From positions 186,001-250,000 of the forward strand of contig CAVTFT010000014.1 in the NCBI GenBank assembly GCA_963734085.1: 64,000 bases of DNA, read 5' to 3'. Positions 25,114 through 34,659 of this stretch are shown in pieces; position 1 is the stretch's first letter; the number at the start of each line of letters is the position of its first letter. This DNA comes from CAIWHR01 sp963734085 (GTDB taxonomy: Bacteria > Pseudomonadota > Gammaproteobacteria > Burkholderiales > Casimicrobiaceae). A program made the translations under genes and the position numbers. The notes under the pieces are model-generated. The model was not told the DNA's origin. It worked only from the letters and a program-made list of their open reading frames with translations, and did not search any database.

Positions 25114-27363
25114 CTACCGCTGCCGCACGCAATCCATGAAGTAGCGGAGCTTACCGCCGTCCATCTCTTCGACGAGGCCGTGGATGTCGGTGTCGAAACC
25201 GGGAAATTGCGCGTTGAACGTGCGCGCGAACTTGAGATACTCGACGATCGTCCGGTTGAAGCGTTCACCGGGAATGAGCAGCGGGATCCCCGGCGGATAC
25301 GGCGTCAGCAATACGCTCGTCACGCGGCCTTCGAGGTGGTCGATCTCGACGCGCTCGATTTCGCGGTGCGCCATGCACGCGAACGCGTCGGACGGCTTCA
25401 TCGCCGGCTGCATGTCGGACAGGTACATCTCGGTCGTCACCCGCGCGACGTCGTTCGCCTTGTACATGTCGTGGATCTGCTGGCAGAGGTCGCGCAGGCC
25501 GACGCGCTCGTACTGCGGGTGCTTCGCGACGAATTCCGGCAGGATCTTCCACAGCGGCTGGTTCTTGTCGTAGTCGTCCTTGAACTGCTGCAGCGCGGTC
25601 ACCAGCGTGTTCCAGCGGCCCTTGGTGATGCCGATCGTGAACATGATGAAGAACGAATAGAGCCCGGTCTTTTCGACGATCACGCCGTGCTCGGCGAGAA
25701 ATCGCGTCACGATCGACGCGGGGATGCCGGTCTTCGCGAACTTGCCCGACACGTCCAGGCCCGGCGTGATCACCGTGGCCTTGATCGGGTCGAGGATGTT
25801 GAATCCCGGCGCCAGATTCCCGAAGCCGTGCCACTTCTCGTTCGCGCGGAGCAGCCAGTCGTCGCGCTTGCCCATGCCTTCCGGCGCGAGCCGCTCGGGG
25901 CCCCAGACCTTGAACCACCAGTCCTTGCCCCATTCCTCGTCGACCTTGCGCATCGCGCGCCGGAAGTCGAGCGCCTCGATGATCGACTCCTCGACCAGCG
26001 CGGTGCCGCCCGGCGGCTCCATCATCGCCGCCGACACGTCGCACGACGCGATGATCGCGTACTGCGGCGAGGTCGACGTATGCATCAGGTACGCCTCGTT
26101 GAAGATGTGGCGGTCGAGCTTTCTCGTCTCGGACTCCTGGACGATGATCTGCGACGCCTGCGAGATCCCCGCGAGCAGCTTGTGCGTCGAGTGCGTCGCG
26201 AATATCAGCGAGTCCTTGCTGCGCGGCCGATCCTTGCCGATCGCATGCATGTCCTTGTAGAAATCGTGGAACGCCGCGTGCGGCAACCAGGCCTCATCGA
26301 AATGCAGCACGTCGATGCTGCCGTTCAGCGTCTGTTTCAGCATCTCGACGTTGTAGGCGACGCCGTCGTAGGTGCTCTGCGTGATCGACAGGATTCGGGG
26401 CTTCTTGTTCGCAGCCGTGCGCGCGAACGGGTTCGCTTCGATCCGCTTGCCGATGCGCTCGGGCCGGAACTCGTCGAGCGGAATCGGGCCGATGATGCCG
26501 AGATGGTTGCGCGTCGGCGGCAGGAACACGGGTATCGCGCCCGTCATCGTGATGGCATGCAGGATCGACACGTGGCAGTTGCGGTCGACGACGACGATGT
26601 CGTTCGGCGCCACGTTGGCGTGCCACACCATCTTGTTCGACGTCGACGTGCCGTTGGTGACGAAGAAGCAATGGTCGGCATTGAAGATCCGCGCCGCGTT
26701 GCGCTCGGCGGCGGCGACGGGACCAGAGTGGTCGAGCAGTTGGCCCAGCTCGTCGACTGAATTGCAGACGTCCGCGCGCAGCATGTTCTCGCCGAAGAAC
26801 TGGTGGAACATCTGCCCAACCGGGCTTTTCAGGAACGCGACACCGCCGGAATGGCCCGGGCAGTGCCACGAATACGAGCCGTCCTGCGCGTACTCGAGGA
26901 GCGCGCGGAAGAACGGCGGCGCCAGCGAATCGAGATACGCCTTCGCCTCGCGGATGATGTGCCGCGCGACGAACTCCGGCGTGTCCTCGAACATGTGGAT
27001 GAAGCCGTGGAGCTCGCGCAGGATGTCGTTGGGGATGTGGCGCGAGGTCCGCGTTTCGCCGTACAGGTAGATCGGGATTTCCGAATTCTTGAAGCGGATT
27101 TCCTCGATGAACTTGCGCAGGTTGAGCACCGCCGGGTCGAGCTCCGGGCCCGGCGTGAACTCCTCGTCGTCGATCGACAGGATGAACGCGGAGGCGCGGG
27201 ACTGTTGCTGCGCGAACTGCGACAGGTCGCCGTAGCTCGTGACGCCCAGCACCTCCATGCCCTCCTTCTCGATCGCCGCGGCGAGCGCGCGGATGCCGAG
27301 GCCCGAGGCGTTCTCGGAGCGGAAGTCCTCGTCGATGATGACAACCGGAAAGCGGAATTTCAT
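25114..27363 (-). CDS. Arginine/lysine/ornithine decarboxylase (PLP, large fold-I type)
   Basis: A 749-residue decarboxylase of the group that includes LdcI, AdiA and SpeF. The N-terminal receiver-like wing domain (VVIIDEDFRSENASGLGIRA) is followed by the PLP core: SWHCPGHSGGVAFLKSPVGQ, FVTNGTSTSNKMVWHANVAP, HFDEAWLPHAAFHDFY and the PLP lysine K395 in ATHSTHKLLAGISQAS. The C-terminal domain with EGRVTSVLLTPYPPGIPLLI closes the active site. These enzymes make agmatine, cadaverine or putrescine and consume protons; the specific substrate is not clear from sequence. It stands alone, with no antiporter gene beside it. ATG 27363 is the only good start. Confidence 0.92.
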   Translation of the reverse strand: MKFRFPVVIIDEDFRSENASGLGIRALAAAIEKEGMEVLGVTSYGDLSQFAQQQSRASAFILSIDDEEFTPGPELDPAVLNLRKFIEEIRFKNSEIPIYLYGETRTSRHIPNDILRELHGFIHMFEDTPEFVARHIIREAKAYLDSLAPPFFRALLEYAQDGSYSWHCPGHSGGVAFLKSPVGQMFHQFFGENMLRADVCNSVDELGQLLDHSGPVAAAERNAARIFNADHCFFVTNGTSTSNKMVWHANVAPNDIVVVDRNCHVSILHAITMTGAIPVFLPPTRNHLGIIGPIPLDEFRPERIGKRIEANPFARTAANKKPRILSITQSTYDGVAYNVEMLKQTLNGSIDVLHFDEAWLPHAAFHDFYKDMHAIGKDRPRSKDSLIFATHSTHKLLAGISQASQIIVQESETRKLDRHIFNEAYLMHTSTSPQYAIIASCDVSAAMMEPPGGTALVEESIIEALDFRRAMRKVDEEWGKDWWFKVWGPERLAPEGMGKRDDWLLRANEKWHGFGNLAPGFNILDPIKATVITPGLDVSGKFAKTGIPASIVTRFLAEHGVIVEKTGLYSFFIMFTIGITKGRWNTLVTALQQFKDDYDKNQPLWKILPEFVAKHPQYERVGLRDLCQQIHDMYKANDVARVTTEMYLSDMQPAMKPSDAFACMAHREIERVEIDHLEGRVTSVLLTPYPPGIPLLIPGERFNRTIVEYLKFARTFNAQFPGFDTDIHGLVEEMDGGKLRYFMDCVRQR

Positions 27364-27593
27364 GGAGCGCGAATCCTCAGGGGAGCGGTTCGCGCGGGTA
27401 GCGGGCCGGCACCCGACCCGGGCCGCCGCGGGGATCGTCCCACCGGCAAGCTGGAAAGGCGCGAATTATGGGACCATTCGCCGCCCATGGCTATGAAAAG
27501 CGCCTGGCGCCGGCGACGAGCCGTTGCAGTCCTGCGACACCGGCCCGACGGGCGCGTTGGGGCAACGCAGCCGTCTCGGCTGACGCTCCCCCC

Positions 27594-28424
27594 TCACACG
27601 TGCGCCAGCGCGATCGCGCCGGCCCAGCCGAGAAGCCCCACGCCGAGCGGCGTGCGCAGCCGTCGCCCCCACGGCAGGTTCTTCTCGATCGCCATCGCGG
27701 CAGCGAGCGCCAGCATCCAGCCCACGCTGCCGATGCCGACGACGAACATGACGAGCATCAGCGCCCAGCAGCAGCCCACGCAGAACAGACCGTGGTCCCA
27801 GCCGATCGCGAGCGCGTCGCGCGCCGGCGTCCGCCCGTGCCAGCGGGCGGCGACGAACGTGAAAGGCGTCCGGCACGCCTCGAGACAGCGGTACTTGAGC
27901 GCGCTCCACTGGAAGAGGCCCGCACCCGCCAGCACGGCGGCGCCGACGACCCAGCCGTTGGCGACGAACCAGGCGTAACGGGACGCCGCCCATTGGAGCG
28001 CGGCATCCGCGAGATGAGCGAAGAGGCCGAACGCGAACCAGGCGGCGAAGAAACCCAGCACGACGAGCGCCGCCAGCCGGCCGGTGTCCGGCCGCCCGCC
28101 GGTGATCCGCCGGAACATCGCCAGCAGCGGAAACGCCGTCGGCAGCATCATCGCCGCGATCATCAGCACCCAGGCGGCGGCATGGAGCACCGCGGGGACC
28201 ACGACGTCGCCCTGCGGGACCGCGCGGCAGAGCGCGGCGAACGCCCCCGCCTCGACCCAGCCGCCATGCTCGAGATAGCGCCCATACGGACTCGCGCTCC
28301 ACAGCCACAGCAGGCCCCAGGACGCAAGCGCGAGGAGCGAGAGGAGCGTCCAGAAAAGGCTGCGGCGTTCGCTCGCGGGCACCGGCGGCCGGACGGCCGC
28401 CGTGGTGGTGGTCGGCGTTGTCAT
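27594..28424 (-). CDS. DUF2182 integral membrane protein
   Basis: A 276-residue membrane protein of the DUF2182 family, annotated as a predicted metal-binding integral membrane protein. Seven or so hydrophobic segments are present. The diagnostic motifs are AWVLMIAAMMLPTAFPLLAM, KYRCLEACRTPFTF and the cysteine-rich WDHGLFCVGCCWALMLVMFV. The cysteines and histidine suggest metal or redox chemistry in the membrane, but no function is established. The DUF1326 gene lies directly upstream on the same strand; the two families are commonly found as neighbours. Confidence 0.88.
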   Translation of the reverse strand: MTTPTTTTAAVRPPVPASERRSLFWTLLSLLALASWGLLWLWSASPYGRYLEHGGWVEAGAFAALCRAVPQGDVVVPAVLHAAAWVLMIAAMMLPTAFPLLAMFRRITGGRPDTGRLAALVVLGFFAAWFAFGLFAHLADAALQWAASRYAWFVANGWVVGAAVLAGAGLFQWSALKYRCLEACRTPFTFVAARWHGRTPARDALAIGWDHGLFCVGCCWALMLVMFVVGIGSVGWMLALAAAMAIEKNLPWGRRLRTPLGVGLLGWAGAIALAHV

Positions 28425-28487
28425 CCCCGACTGCGTCGGCGGGTCGGCGCGGCGGCGAGGACCGCCAGGCCGAATCCGCGATTCACG

Positions 28488-29090
28488 TCAGGCGTCGAAC
28501 ACGAACGTGCTCTGCAGCGCGTTGTGCCCCTTGATGTCGAGATCGATGCCGAGCTTCGCGTTCTTCGATCTGTATCGCGGCGACTTGCCGACGAACACCG
28601 GCGCGCCGGGAACCGTCGAGAAGACGGTGTCCATCAGCGTCGTCGTGGCGCCCGTCGCATTGGTGAACGGCTCGAGCTCGGCGTATCCCGCATCGCCGAG
28701 CTTGATCGTTCCGCGGCCGCCCTGAACGGTGAACGTGACCGGGACCTTCTCCACCGAAACCACCTCGCCGACGAGCTTGACGAGCTCGCCGACGGGTCCG
28801 CCCAGCTTGCCCGTGTAGACAGCGAGAATTGCCTCTTCCTGTTGCGGCGTCACGCGTTCGTCGAGATAGACCGCGGCCCTCCAGTTGCCCTGCAGGATGT
28901 TGCCGGGCACGTGCGCGATCAGCGCGATCGTGCGGTCGGAAACGTCGACGCCGTTGATCGTTCCCTTGTCGAAGCGCCACGCGACGATCGTGTCGCAGGT
29001 GCCGAAGTCGGGATCCTCGCCGATCCAGCACGGGCAAAGCACGCGGCAGTTGCAGACTTCCAGTAACCGTCCTTCGAGGTGATACGCCAT
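28488..29090 (-). CDS. DUF1326 protein with N-terminal cysteine cluster
   Basis: A 200-residue soluble protein of the DUF1326 family. Five cysteines lie in the first 32 residues (C13, C15, C19, C21, C32, in LLEVCNCRVLCPCWIGED), which looks like a metal or Fe-S site. The rest is beta-rich (WRAAVYLDERVTPQQEEA). It is encoded 63 bases upstream of the DUF2182 gene, so the two are probably co-expressed and may form one system. No biochemical role is known to me for either family. Confidence 0.88.
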   Translation of the reverse strand: MAYHLEGRLLEVCNCRVLCPCWIGEDPDFGTCDTIVAWRFDKGTINGVDVSDRTIALIAHVPGNILQGNWRAAVYLDERVTPQQEEAILAVYTGKLGGPVGELVKLVGEVVSVEKVPVTFTVQGGRGTIKLGDAGYAELEPFTNATGATTTLMDTVFSTVPGAPVFVGKSPRYRSKNAKLGIDLDIKGHNALQSTFVFDA

Positions 29091-29204
29091 GGAAACTTCC
29101 CTCCTCGGTTTGCCTTCAAGAGCGGCCCGTGCTCCCTCGTCGCGGGTCGAGCGGAGGATGTTACGCCGGCAAAAGCGGCCGTGCCATACGTAATATTCAC
29201 ACGC

Positions 29205-30422
29205 CTAGCGGCGGCCGCCGGCGAGCTGGACCGACCGGGGGTGCGCCCGCAGGCGCGCCATCGCGAAGACGCCGAGCGCCGGCCCGATCGCCAGCGGCAC
29301 GAACGCGTGACGCCAGCCCATCGTGTCGACCCAGTAGGGCATCAGGTGGATGGTGATGAGCGTCAGCGTGAAGCCCAGCGCTGTCTGCAGCGTCAGCATC
29401 GTGCCGACGTAGGCCTTGTCGGACAGCTCGGCGATCGACGCGGAAAACTGCGCCGAATCGGCAACGATGCTGATCCCCCAGACCACGCAGACGGCCATGA
29501 GCGCCCACGTCGGGCCGCCGTAGAGCCATCCGATCGACGCTGCACAGCTGCCGCTGACGGCCATGGCGACGATGGTGAGCGTCGTCCGGCCGAGCCGGTC
29601 GGCGAGAAATCCGGCGCCCACGCAGCCGATGGCGCCGGAGCCCACGGTGACGAACGCGGCGAGCTTGGCCGCGGTCGGCGCCGTCCCGGGCGGGAGCGTC
29701 AGCGCGAAGCTCGCGTCGAGGAACACGCCGATCCACGCCCACATCGCGTAGAGCTCCCACATGTGCCCGAGATAGCCGAAGTTGGCGAGCCGCAACGGCA
29801 CGTCGCGCCATGCGGCGAGCACGTAGTGCGGATCGAAGCGCGGCGCGCTCGTCCGGTTGGGGCCGATGCCGGCGAGGCCGATGAATGCAGCCGCGAACAG
29901 CGCGCTCACCGACGCCATCACCAGCGGCACGCGCCAGTCGATGCCGCCGAGTGCGTTGAACAGATGCGGCGATGCCGAGCCCAGCGTCAGCGCGCCGACC
30001 AAAATGCCCACCATCAGCCCCATGTCGCCTTTCGCCCACGTCGAGGCAAGCTTCATTCCGACCGGATAGACGCCGGCCATGCATGCGCCGGTCACCACGC
30101 GCAGCGCCAGCGCGACGAGCGACGCCGGGTCGACGACGAGCAGCAGCGCGTTGGCGAGTGCGCCGATCGCCGCCGCCGCCGCGAAGAAGCGGCGCGGATC
30201 GAGGCGGTCCGCGAGGCCCAGCAGCGCGCTCGCGAGGCAGCCGATCACGAACCCCGCCTGCACGCCGCTCGTGAGCGCCGCCTTGGAAAAATTCGAAAGA
30301 TGGAACTCGGCCGCGAGCGCCGGAATGACCGCCGACGCGGAGAACCAGAGCGCCATCGCCGCGACCTGGCAGAATGCGACGATCGCGATCGAGGCAACCT
30401 TCGATTCGGAAAACGCAGTCAC
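29205..30422 (-). CDS. Major facilitator superfamily transporter
   Basis: A 405-residue MFS permease with twelve predicted membrane segments. The first half contains GVQAGFVIGCLASALLGLAD followed by RLDPRRFFA, the usual loop 2-3 motif, and the second half repeats the pattern in FLADRLGRTTLTIVAMAVSG. The start is GTG 30422. Substrate cannot be inferred: it does not sit next to a catabolic gene, and resemblance to nitrate or cyanate-type porters is only general. It lies downstream of dcd after a gap holding repeat B. Confidence 0.85.
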   Translation of the reverse strand: MTAFSESKVASIAIVAFCQVAAMALWFSASAVIPALAAEFHLSNFSKAALTSGVQAGFVIGCLASALLGLADRLDPRRFFAAAAAIGALANALLLVVDPASLVALALRVVTGACMAGVYPVGMKLASTWAKGDMGLMVGILVGALTLGSASPHLFNALGGIDWRVPLVMASVSALFAAAFIGLAGIGPNRTSAPRFDPHYVLAAWRDVPLRLANFGYLGHMWELYAMWAWIGVFLDASFALTLPPGTAPTAAKLAAFVTVGSGAIGCVGAGFLADRLGRTTLTIVAMAVSGSCAASIGWLYGGPTWALMAVCVVWGISIVADSAQFSASIAELSDKAYVGTMLTLQTALGFTLTLITIHLMPYWVDTMGWRHAFVPLAIGPALGVFAMARLRAHPRSVQLAGGRR

Positions 30423-30531
30423 CGCGAGTCTCCCCGTGCCTGCCGGCGCGGCTTCGGCAGGACCGCAAGCTCTGGCCCGGCGGCCTCCGATCCGTCCTTA
30501 TGCTTCGCCCCGCCGAGCTGTCGGCCGCTTT

Positions 30532-30562
30532 GCGTCGACTCGCCCCGGTCGCACCCCACGCG
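30532..30562. repeat. Dispersed intergenic repeat B, copy 2
   Basis: The second copy of the 31-base block at 24932-24962 (two mismatches), 31 bases beyond the dcd stop codon on the minus strand. It lies in a 171-base gap between dcd and the MFS gene. Confidence 0.7.
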
Positions 30563-30593
30563 CGCGGTCGCGGCTTCCAGCTTCGCGCCGCCG

Positions 30594-31157
30594 TCAGATC
30601 TTCGGGAGCGTGACGCCCTGCTGCCCCTGGTACTTGCCGCCGCGGTCCTTGTACGACGTCTCGCAAACCTCGTCGGACTCGAAAAAGATCACCTGCGCCA
30701 CGCCTTCGTTCGCGTAGATCTTCGCTGGCAGCGGCGTCGTGTTCGAGAACTCCAGCGTGACGAACCCTTCCCACTCCGGCTCGAACGGCGTGACGTTGAC
30801 GATGATTCCACAGCGCGCATAGGTGCTTTTTCCGAGGCAGATCGTGAGGACGTTGCGAGGAATCCGGAAGTACTCGATCGTCCGCGCGAGCGCGAACGAG
30901 TTGGGCGGAATGATGCACACCGGCCCTTTGAAATCGACGAACGAGCCGGCGTCGAACGCTTTGGGATCGACGATCGTCGAGTTGATGTTGGTGAAGATCT
31001 TGAATTCGTCGGAGCAGCGGATGTCGTAGCCGTAGCTCGACGTTCCGTACGAGACGATCTTGTGGCCGTTCGCCGCGCGCACCTGGCCCGGCTCGAACGG
31101 CTCGATCATCCGGTGCTCGGCCGCCATGCGGCGAATCCACTTGTCGGACTTGATCAA
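30594..31157 (-). CDS. dcd: dCTP deaminase
   Basis: A 187-residue enzyme that deaminates dCTP to dUTP for thymidylate synthesis. The family core is clear: NGHKIVSYGTSSYGYDIRCS, CLGKSTYARCGIIVNVTPFE and EGFVTLEFSNTTPLPAKIYA with the catalytic glutamate, then NEGVAQVIFFESDE. Length is close to the E. coli enzyme. The start is a TTG at 31157 (translated MIKSDKWIRRMA) after a GGGGGAG; no ATG fits. It follows the Mrp gene on the same strand after a 177-base gap. Confidence 0.95.
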   Translation of the reverse strand: MIKSDKWIRRMAAEHRMIEPFEPGQVRAANGHKIVSYGTSSYGYDIRCSDEFKIFTNINSTIVDPKAFDAGSFVDFKGPVCIIPPNSFALARTIEYFRIPRNVLTICLGKSTYARCGIIVNVTPFEPEWEGFVTLEFSNTTPLPAKIYANEGVAQVIFFESDEVCETSYKDRGGKYQGQQGVTLPKI

Positions 31158-31275
31158 AGCACTCCCCCTCGCCTGCTTACCTCGGAGCGCGACACTCCCC
31201 GCATCAGGTCAGGCACGACATGCACAGCGCGCTCGGTTCTTCGTTCCAGAAGGGTGACGGGCTTGGCGCGTTAAC

Positions 31276-31292
31276 CGGCGCCCGCGGCGCCG
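31276..31292. terminator. Strong GC hairpin between mrp and dcd
   Basis: CGGCGCC and GGCGCCG enclose a three-base loop in the 177-base gap downstream of mrp. No T tract follows on the minus strand, so termination is uncertain; the hairpin may instead separate the stability of the two transcripts. Confidence 0.4.
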
Positions 31293-31334
31293 CGTTCAAC
31301 GCGGTGAGCCCGTCGCCGTGACTTCAAACGTTAG

Positions 31335-32423
31335 TCAGGTATTCTGGATGACGATACTCGGGAACTTCGCCGAAAAATCTTCGGCCTTTTGCGCGACGAA
31401 CACCGCGGTCTTGCGCGCGATCTCGCGGTAGATCTGCGCGATCCTGCCGTCGGGATCGGCAATGACGGTCGGGCGTCCGGCGTCGGTCTGCTCGCGGATC
31501 CGGATGTCGAGCGGGAGCCCGCCCAGGAACGGCACCTTGTAGTCGGCGCACATCTTCTCGCCGCCGCCCTCGCCGAAAATCGGCTCGGCGTGCCCGCACT
31601 TCGAGCAGACGTGCATGCTCATGTTCTCGACGATGCCGACGATCGGCACGCCGACCTTCTCGAACATCTTGAGGCCCTTGCGCGCGTCGATCAGCGCGAT
31701 GTCCTGCGGCGTGGTGACGATCACGGCGCCGGTGACCGGCACCTTCTGCGCGAGCGTGAGCTGGATGTCGCCGGTGCCGGGCGGCATGTCGACGACGAGA
31801 TAGTCGAGGTCGCGCCAGTTGGTGTCCTTCAGCAGCTGCTCCAGCGCCTGCGTCACCATCGGTCCGCGCCAGACCATCGGCGTGTCGACGTCGATCAGGA
31901 AGCCGATCGACATCGCCTGCAGCCCATAGGCTTCGAGCGGCTCGAGCGTCTTGCCGTCGGTCGACTCGGGCCGCCCGGCGATCCCCAGCATCATCGGCTG
32001 CGACGGCCCGTAGATGTCGGCATCGAGCACTCCTACCTTTGCGCCTTCGGCCGCAAGTGCGAGCGCGAGATTAACCGCGGTAGTCGACTTGCCGACACCC
32101 CCCTTGCCGCTCGCCACCGCAATGATGTTCTTGACGCCCGGGATCAGCTTGACGCCCCGCTGCACCGAGTGCGACGTGACTTTCTGCGTCATGTCGACGC
32201 TGACGCGCCCCGCGCCTGGGATGGCGGCGATCGCATCGACGATCAGCTTTTTCAGGATCTCGTGCTGTGTCTTTGCCGGATAGCCGAGCTGGATATCGAC
32301 GGCGATGTCGCTGCCGTCGATCCTGATCTTCTTGACCGCCTTGCCGCTTACGAAGTCCTTGCCCGTGTTGGGATCGGTCAGCGCCCGCAGGCGGGTCTGG
32401 ATGTCGGCCTCGGTGATGGCCAT
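31335..32423 (-). CDS. apbC: Mrp/ApbC-type Fe-S cluster carrier ATPase
   Basis: A 362-residue P-loop protein that binds and transfers [4Fe-4S] clusters. An N-terminal MIP18/DUF59 domain (about residues 1-90) precedes the ATPase domain with the deviant Walker A ASGKGGVGKSTTAVNLALAL and VGVLDADIYGPSQPMMLG; the CxxC that bridges a cluster in the dimer is HVCSKCGHAEPIFGEGGG. The domain order matches full-length bacterial ApbC/Mrp. It diverges from metG, with paired -10-like boxes in the shared 130-base gap, an arrangement frequent in Proteobacteria. Confidence 0.94.
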   Translation of the reverse strand: MAITEADIQTRLRALTDPNTGKDFVSGKAVKKIRIDGSDIAVDIQLGYPAKTQHEILKKLIVDAIAAIPGAGRVSVDMTQKVTSHSVQRGVKLIPGVKNIIAVASGKGGVGKSTTAVNLALALAAEGAKVGVLDADIYGPSQPMMLGIAGRPESTDGKTLEPLEAYGLQAMSIGFLIDVDTPMVWRGPMVTQALEQLLKDTNWRDLDYLVVDMPPGTGDIQLTLAQKVPVTGAVIVTTPQDIALIDARKGLKMFEKVGVPIVGIVENMSMHVCSKCGHAEPIFGEGGGEKMCADYKVPFLGGLPLDIRIREQTDAGRPTVIADPDGRIAQIYREIARKTAVFVAQKAEDFSAKFPSIVIQNT

Positions 32424-32465
32424 GGATGCTCCGTCGGGCTATTTGGACATGCGGGAAAGCGTTCG

Positions 32466-32518
32466 ATTTTAGCAAAGTCCGGCCGATCGAAGGCTGCGCA
32501 AGGTCGCTTTGCTAGAAT
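32466..32518. promoter_or_regulatory. Divergent promoter region of apbC and metG with symmetric -10 boxes
   Basis: Two -10-like boxes face outward: TAAAAT on the minus strand (32471-32466) for apbC and TAGAAT on the plus strand (32513-32518) for metG. Each is preceded by GC, and the 8-base arms TAGCAAAG (32470-32477) and CTTTGCTA (32507-32514) form an inverted repeat spanning them. No good -35 boxes are seen. Confidence 0.45.
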
Positions 32519-32553
32519 TCGACTTTTCCCTGCTCAATACAAGGTTTTCCGCG

Positions 32554-34659
32554 ATGCCCGCCCCCGGGAATGCGCCGGCCGCAACACGCCGCAAGCTGTT
32601 CGTGACGACGGCGCTGCCGTACGCGAACGGCCTGTTCCACATCGGCCACATCATGGAGTACATCCAGGCCGACATCTGGGTGCGCTTCCAGCGGATGCAG
32701 GGCAACGAGGTCGACTTCGTCGGCGCCGACGACACGCACGGCGCGGCGGTCATGCTGCGCGCCGACGCCGAGGGGATCACGCCGCAGGCGCTCGTGGCGA
32801 AGATCGCGGCGACGCGGCCGAAGCACCTCGCCGGATTTCACCTGAGCTTCGACCACTGGCATTCGACCGATTCGCCGGAGAACGTCGAGCTCTCGCAGGA
32901 CATCTACCGGCGGCTCAAGGCAAAGGGGCTGATCTACGCCAAGCCGGTCGAGCAATTCTACGATCCGGTCAAGGCGATGTTCCTGCCCGACCGCTACATC
33001 AAGGGCACGTGCCCGAAGTGCGGCACGAAGGACCAGTACGGCGACGCCTGCGAGAACTGCAGCTCGACCTACGCGCCGACCGATCTCATCGATCCGTATT
33101 CGACGCTGACCGGCGCGAAGCCGGAGCTGCGAACGTCCGAGCATCTGTTCTTTCGGCTCTCGGCGCCGGAGATCGTCGTGTTCTTGAGGGAATGGACCAC
33201 CGCGCCGGCGCCCGGCCAGTCGCTGCAGCCCGAGGTGCTGAACAAGATCAAGGAATGGCTCGGCGGCGACGGCGGTGGCGACAAGCTCGCCGACTGGGAC
33301 ATCTCGCGCGACCCGCCGTACTTCGGCATTCCGATTCCCGACGCGCCGGGCAAGTTTTTCTACGTCTGGCTCGACGCCCCGGTCGGCTATCTCGCGAGCC
33401 TCAAGGCGCACCTCGCGGCAAAAGGGGTGGACTTCGCGCAGTTCCTGCAGGATCCTGCCGTCGACCAGTACCACTTCATCGGCAAGGACATCGTGTATTT
33501 CCACACGCTGTTCTGGCCGGCGATGATGAAGTTCGCCGGCGCGCCGTACAAGGTGCCGACCAACGTGTTCGTCCACGGCTTTCTCACCGCGCTGGGCGAG
33601 AAGATGTCGAAGTCGCGCGGCACCGGCATCAGCCCCGACTACTACCTCGACCTCGGCCTCGACGCCGAATGGCTCCGCTATTACATTGCTGCCAAATTGA
33701 ACGACAAGGTCGAGGACATCGACTTCAACCCCGACGACTTCGTCGCTCGCGTCAACAGCGATCTCATCGGCAAGTACGTGAATATCGCAAGCCGCGCGGC
33801 GCGGTTCATCGCAAGCCGTGGCAACCGCCTCGCGCAGGGTCAGTCGTTCGAGGCGCGCCATTCGATCACACTCGACAAGCTCGCCGAAACCATCGGGCAG
33901 CACTACGCCCGGCGGGAGTTCGGCAAGGCGCTGCGCGAGATCATGGTGCTCGCAGACAAGTCCAACCAGTATTTCGACAACGCGAAGCCGTGGGAGCTTG
34001 CAAAGCAACCGGGGAAGGAGAAGCGCGTCATCGAGGTCTGCTCCGACTGCATCGAGGATTTCCGGATCCTTACCGTTCTGCTGAAGCCGGTGCTGCCTGC
34101 ACTCGCGGCGCGCGCCGAGGCCTTTCTCAATCTGCCACCGCAGATGTGGGCGGACATCCCCCAGCGGCTCTCCTACGGGCATCGCATCAATGCCTACACC
34201 CATCTGATGACTCGCGTCGACCCGAAACAGATCGACACGCTGCTCGAAGGTCCGACCTCCTCTCCAGCCTCCGCCCCTTCCCCCTCTCCCGCAAGCGGGC
34301 ACGGAGAATTGGTGTCCGGCGCGGACGCGCCGCAGATTACGATCGACGAGTTTGCGAAGATCGACTTGCGCATCGCGCGCATCGTCAATGCCGAGCCCGT
34401 CAATGGCGCCGACAAGCTGCTGAAGCTCACGCTCGACGTCGGCGAAGATCGGCCTCGCACGGTCTTCGCCGGAATCAAATCTGCCTACGACCCGGCACAA
34501 CTGATCGGTCGCCTGACGCCGATGGTTGCGAACCTCGCGCCGCGCAAGATGAAGTTCGGGCTCTCCGAGGGAATGGTGCTCGCCGCGTCCGGCGAAGGTC
34601 CGGGCATCTTCCTGCTCTCGCCCGACAGCGGCGCGCAGCCGGGCATGCGGGTGAAGTGA
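32554..34659 (+). CDS. metG: Methionyl-tRNA synthetase
   Basis: A 701-residue class I aminoacyl-tRNA synthetase that charges tRNA-Met. The HIGH motif appears as HIGHIMEYIQADIWVRF, the zinc-binding insert as CPKCGTKDQYGDACENC, and KMSKS in LGEKMSKSRGTGIS. The C-terminal EMAP/tRNA-binding domain (about residues 600-701) is present, with ITIDEFAKIDLRIARIVNAE. I start at ATG 32554 (MPAPGNAPAATRRKLFVTTA); a longer reading adds 15 residues without homology. The stop codon overlaps the GTG start of the hyfB-like gene, so the essential synthetase gene leads the operon of the membrane complex. Confidence 0.96.
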   Translation: MPAPGNAPAATRRKLFVTTALPYANGLFHIGHIMEYIQADIWVRFQRMQGNEVDFVGADDTHGAAVMLRADAEGITPQALVAKIAATRPKHLAGFHLSFDHWHSTDSPENVELSQDIYRRLKAKGLIYAKPVEQFYDPVKAMFLPDRYIKGTCPKCGTKDQYGDACENCSSTYAPTDLIDPYSTLTGAKPELRTSEHLFFRLSAPEIVVFLREWTTAPAPGQSLQPEVLNKIKEWLGGDGGGDKLADWDISRDPPYFGIPIPDAPGKFFYVWLDAPVGYLASLKAHLAAKGVDFAQFLQDPAVDQYHFIGKDIVYFHTLFWPAMMKFAGAPYKVPTNVFVHGFLTALGEKMSKSRGTGISPDYYLDLGLDAEWLRYYIAAKLNDKVEDIDFNPDDFVARVNSDLIGKYVNIASRAARFIASRGNRLAQGQSFEARHSITLDKLAETIGQHYARREFGKALREIMVLADKSNQYFDNAKPWELAKQPGKEKRVIEVCSDCIEDFRILTVLLKPVLPALAARAEAFLNLPPQMWADIPQRLSYGHRINAYTHLMTRVDPKQIDTLLEGPTSSPASAPSPSPASGHGELVSGADAPQITIDEFAKIDLRIARIVNAEPVNGADKLLKLTLDVGEDRPRTVFAGIKSAYDPAQLIGRLTPMVANLAPRKMKFGLSEGMVLAASGEGPGIFLLSPDSGAQPGMRVK

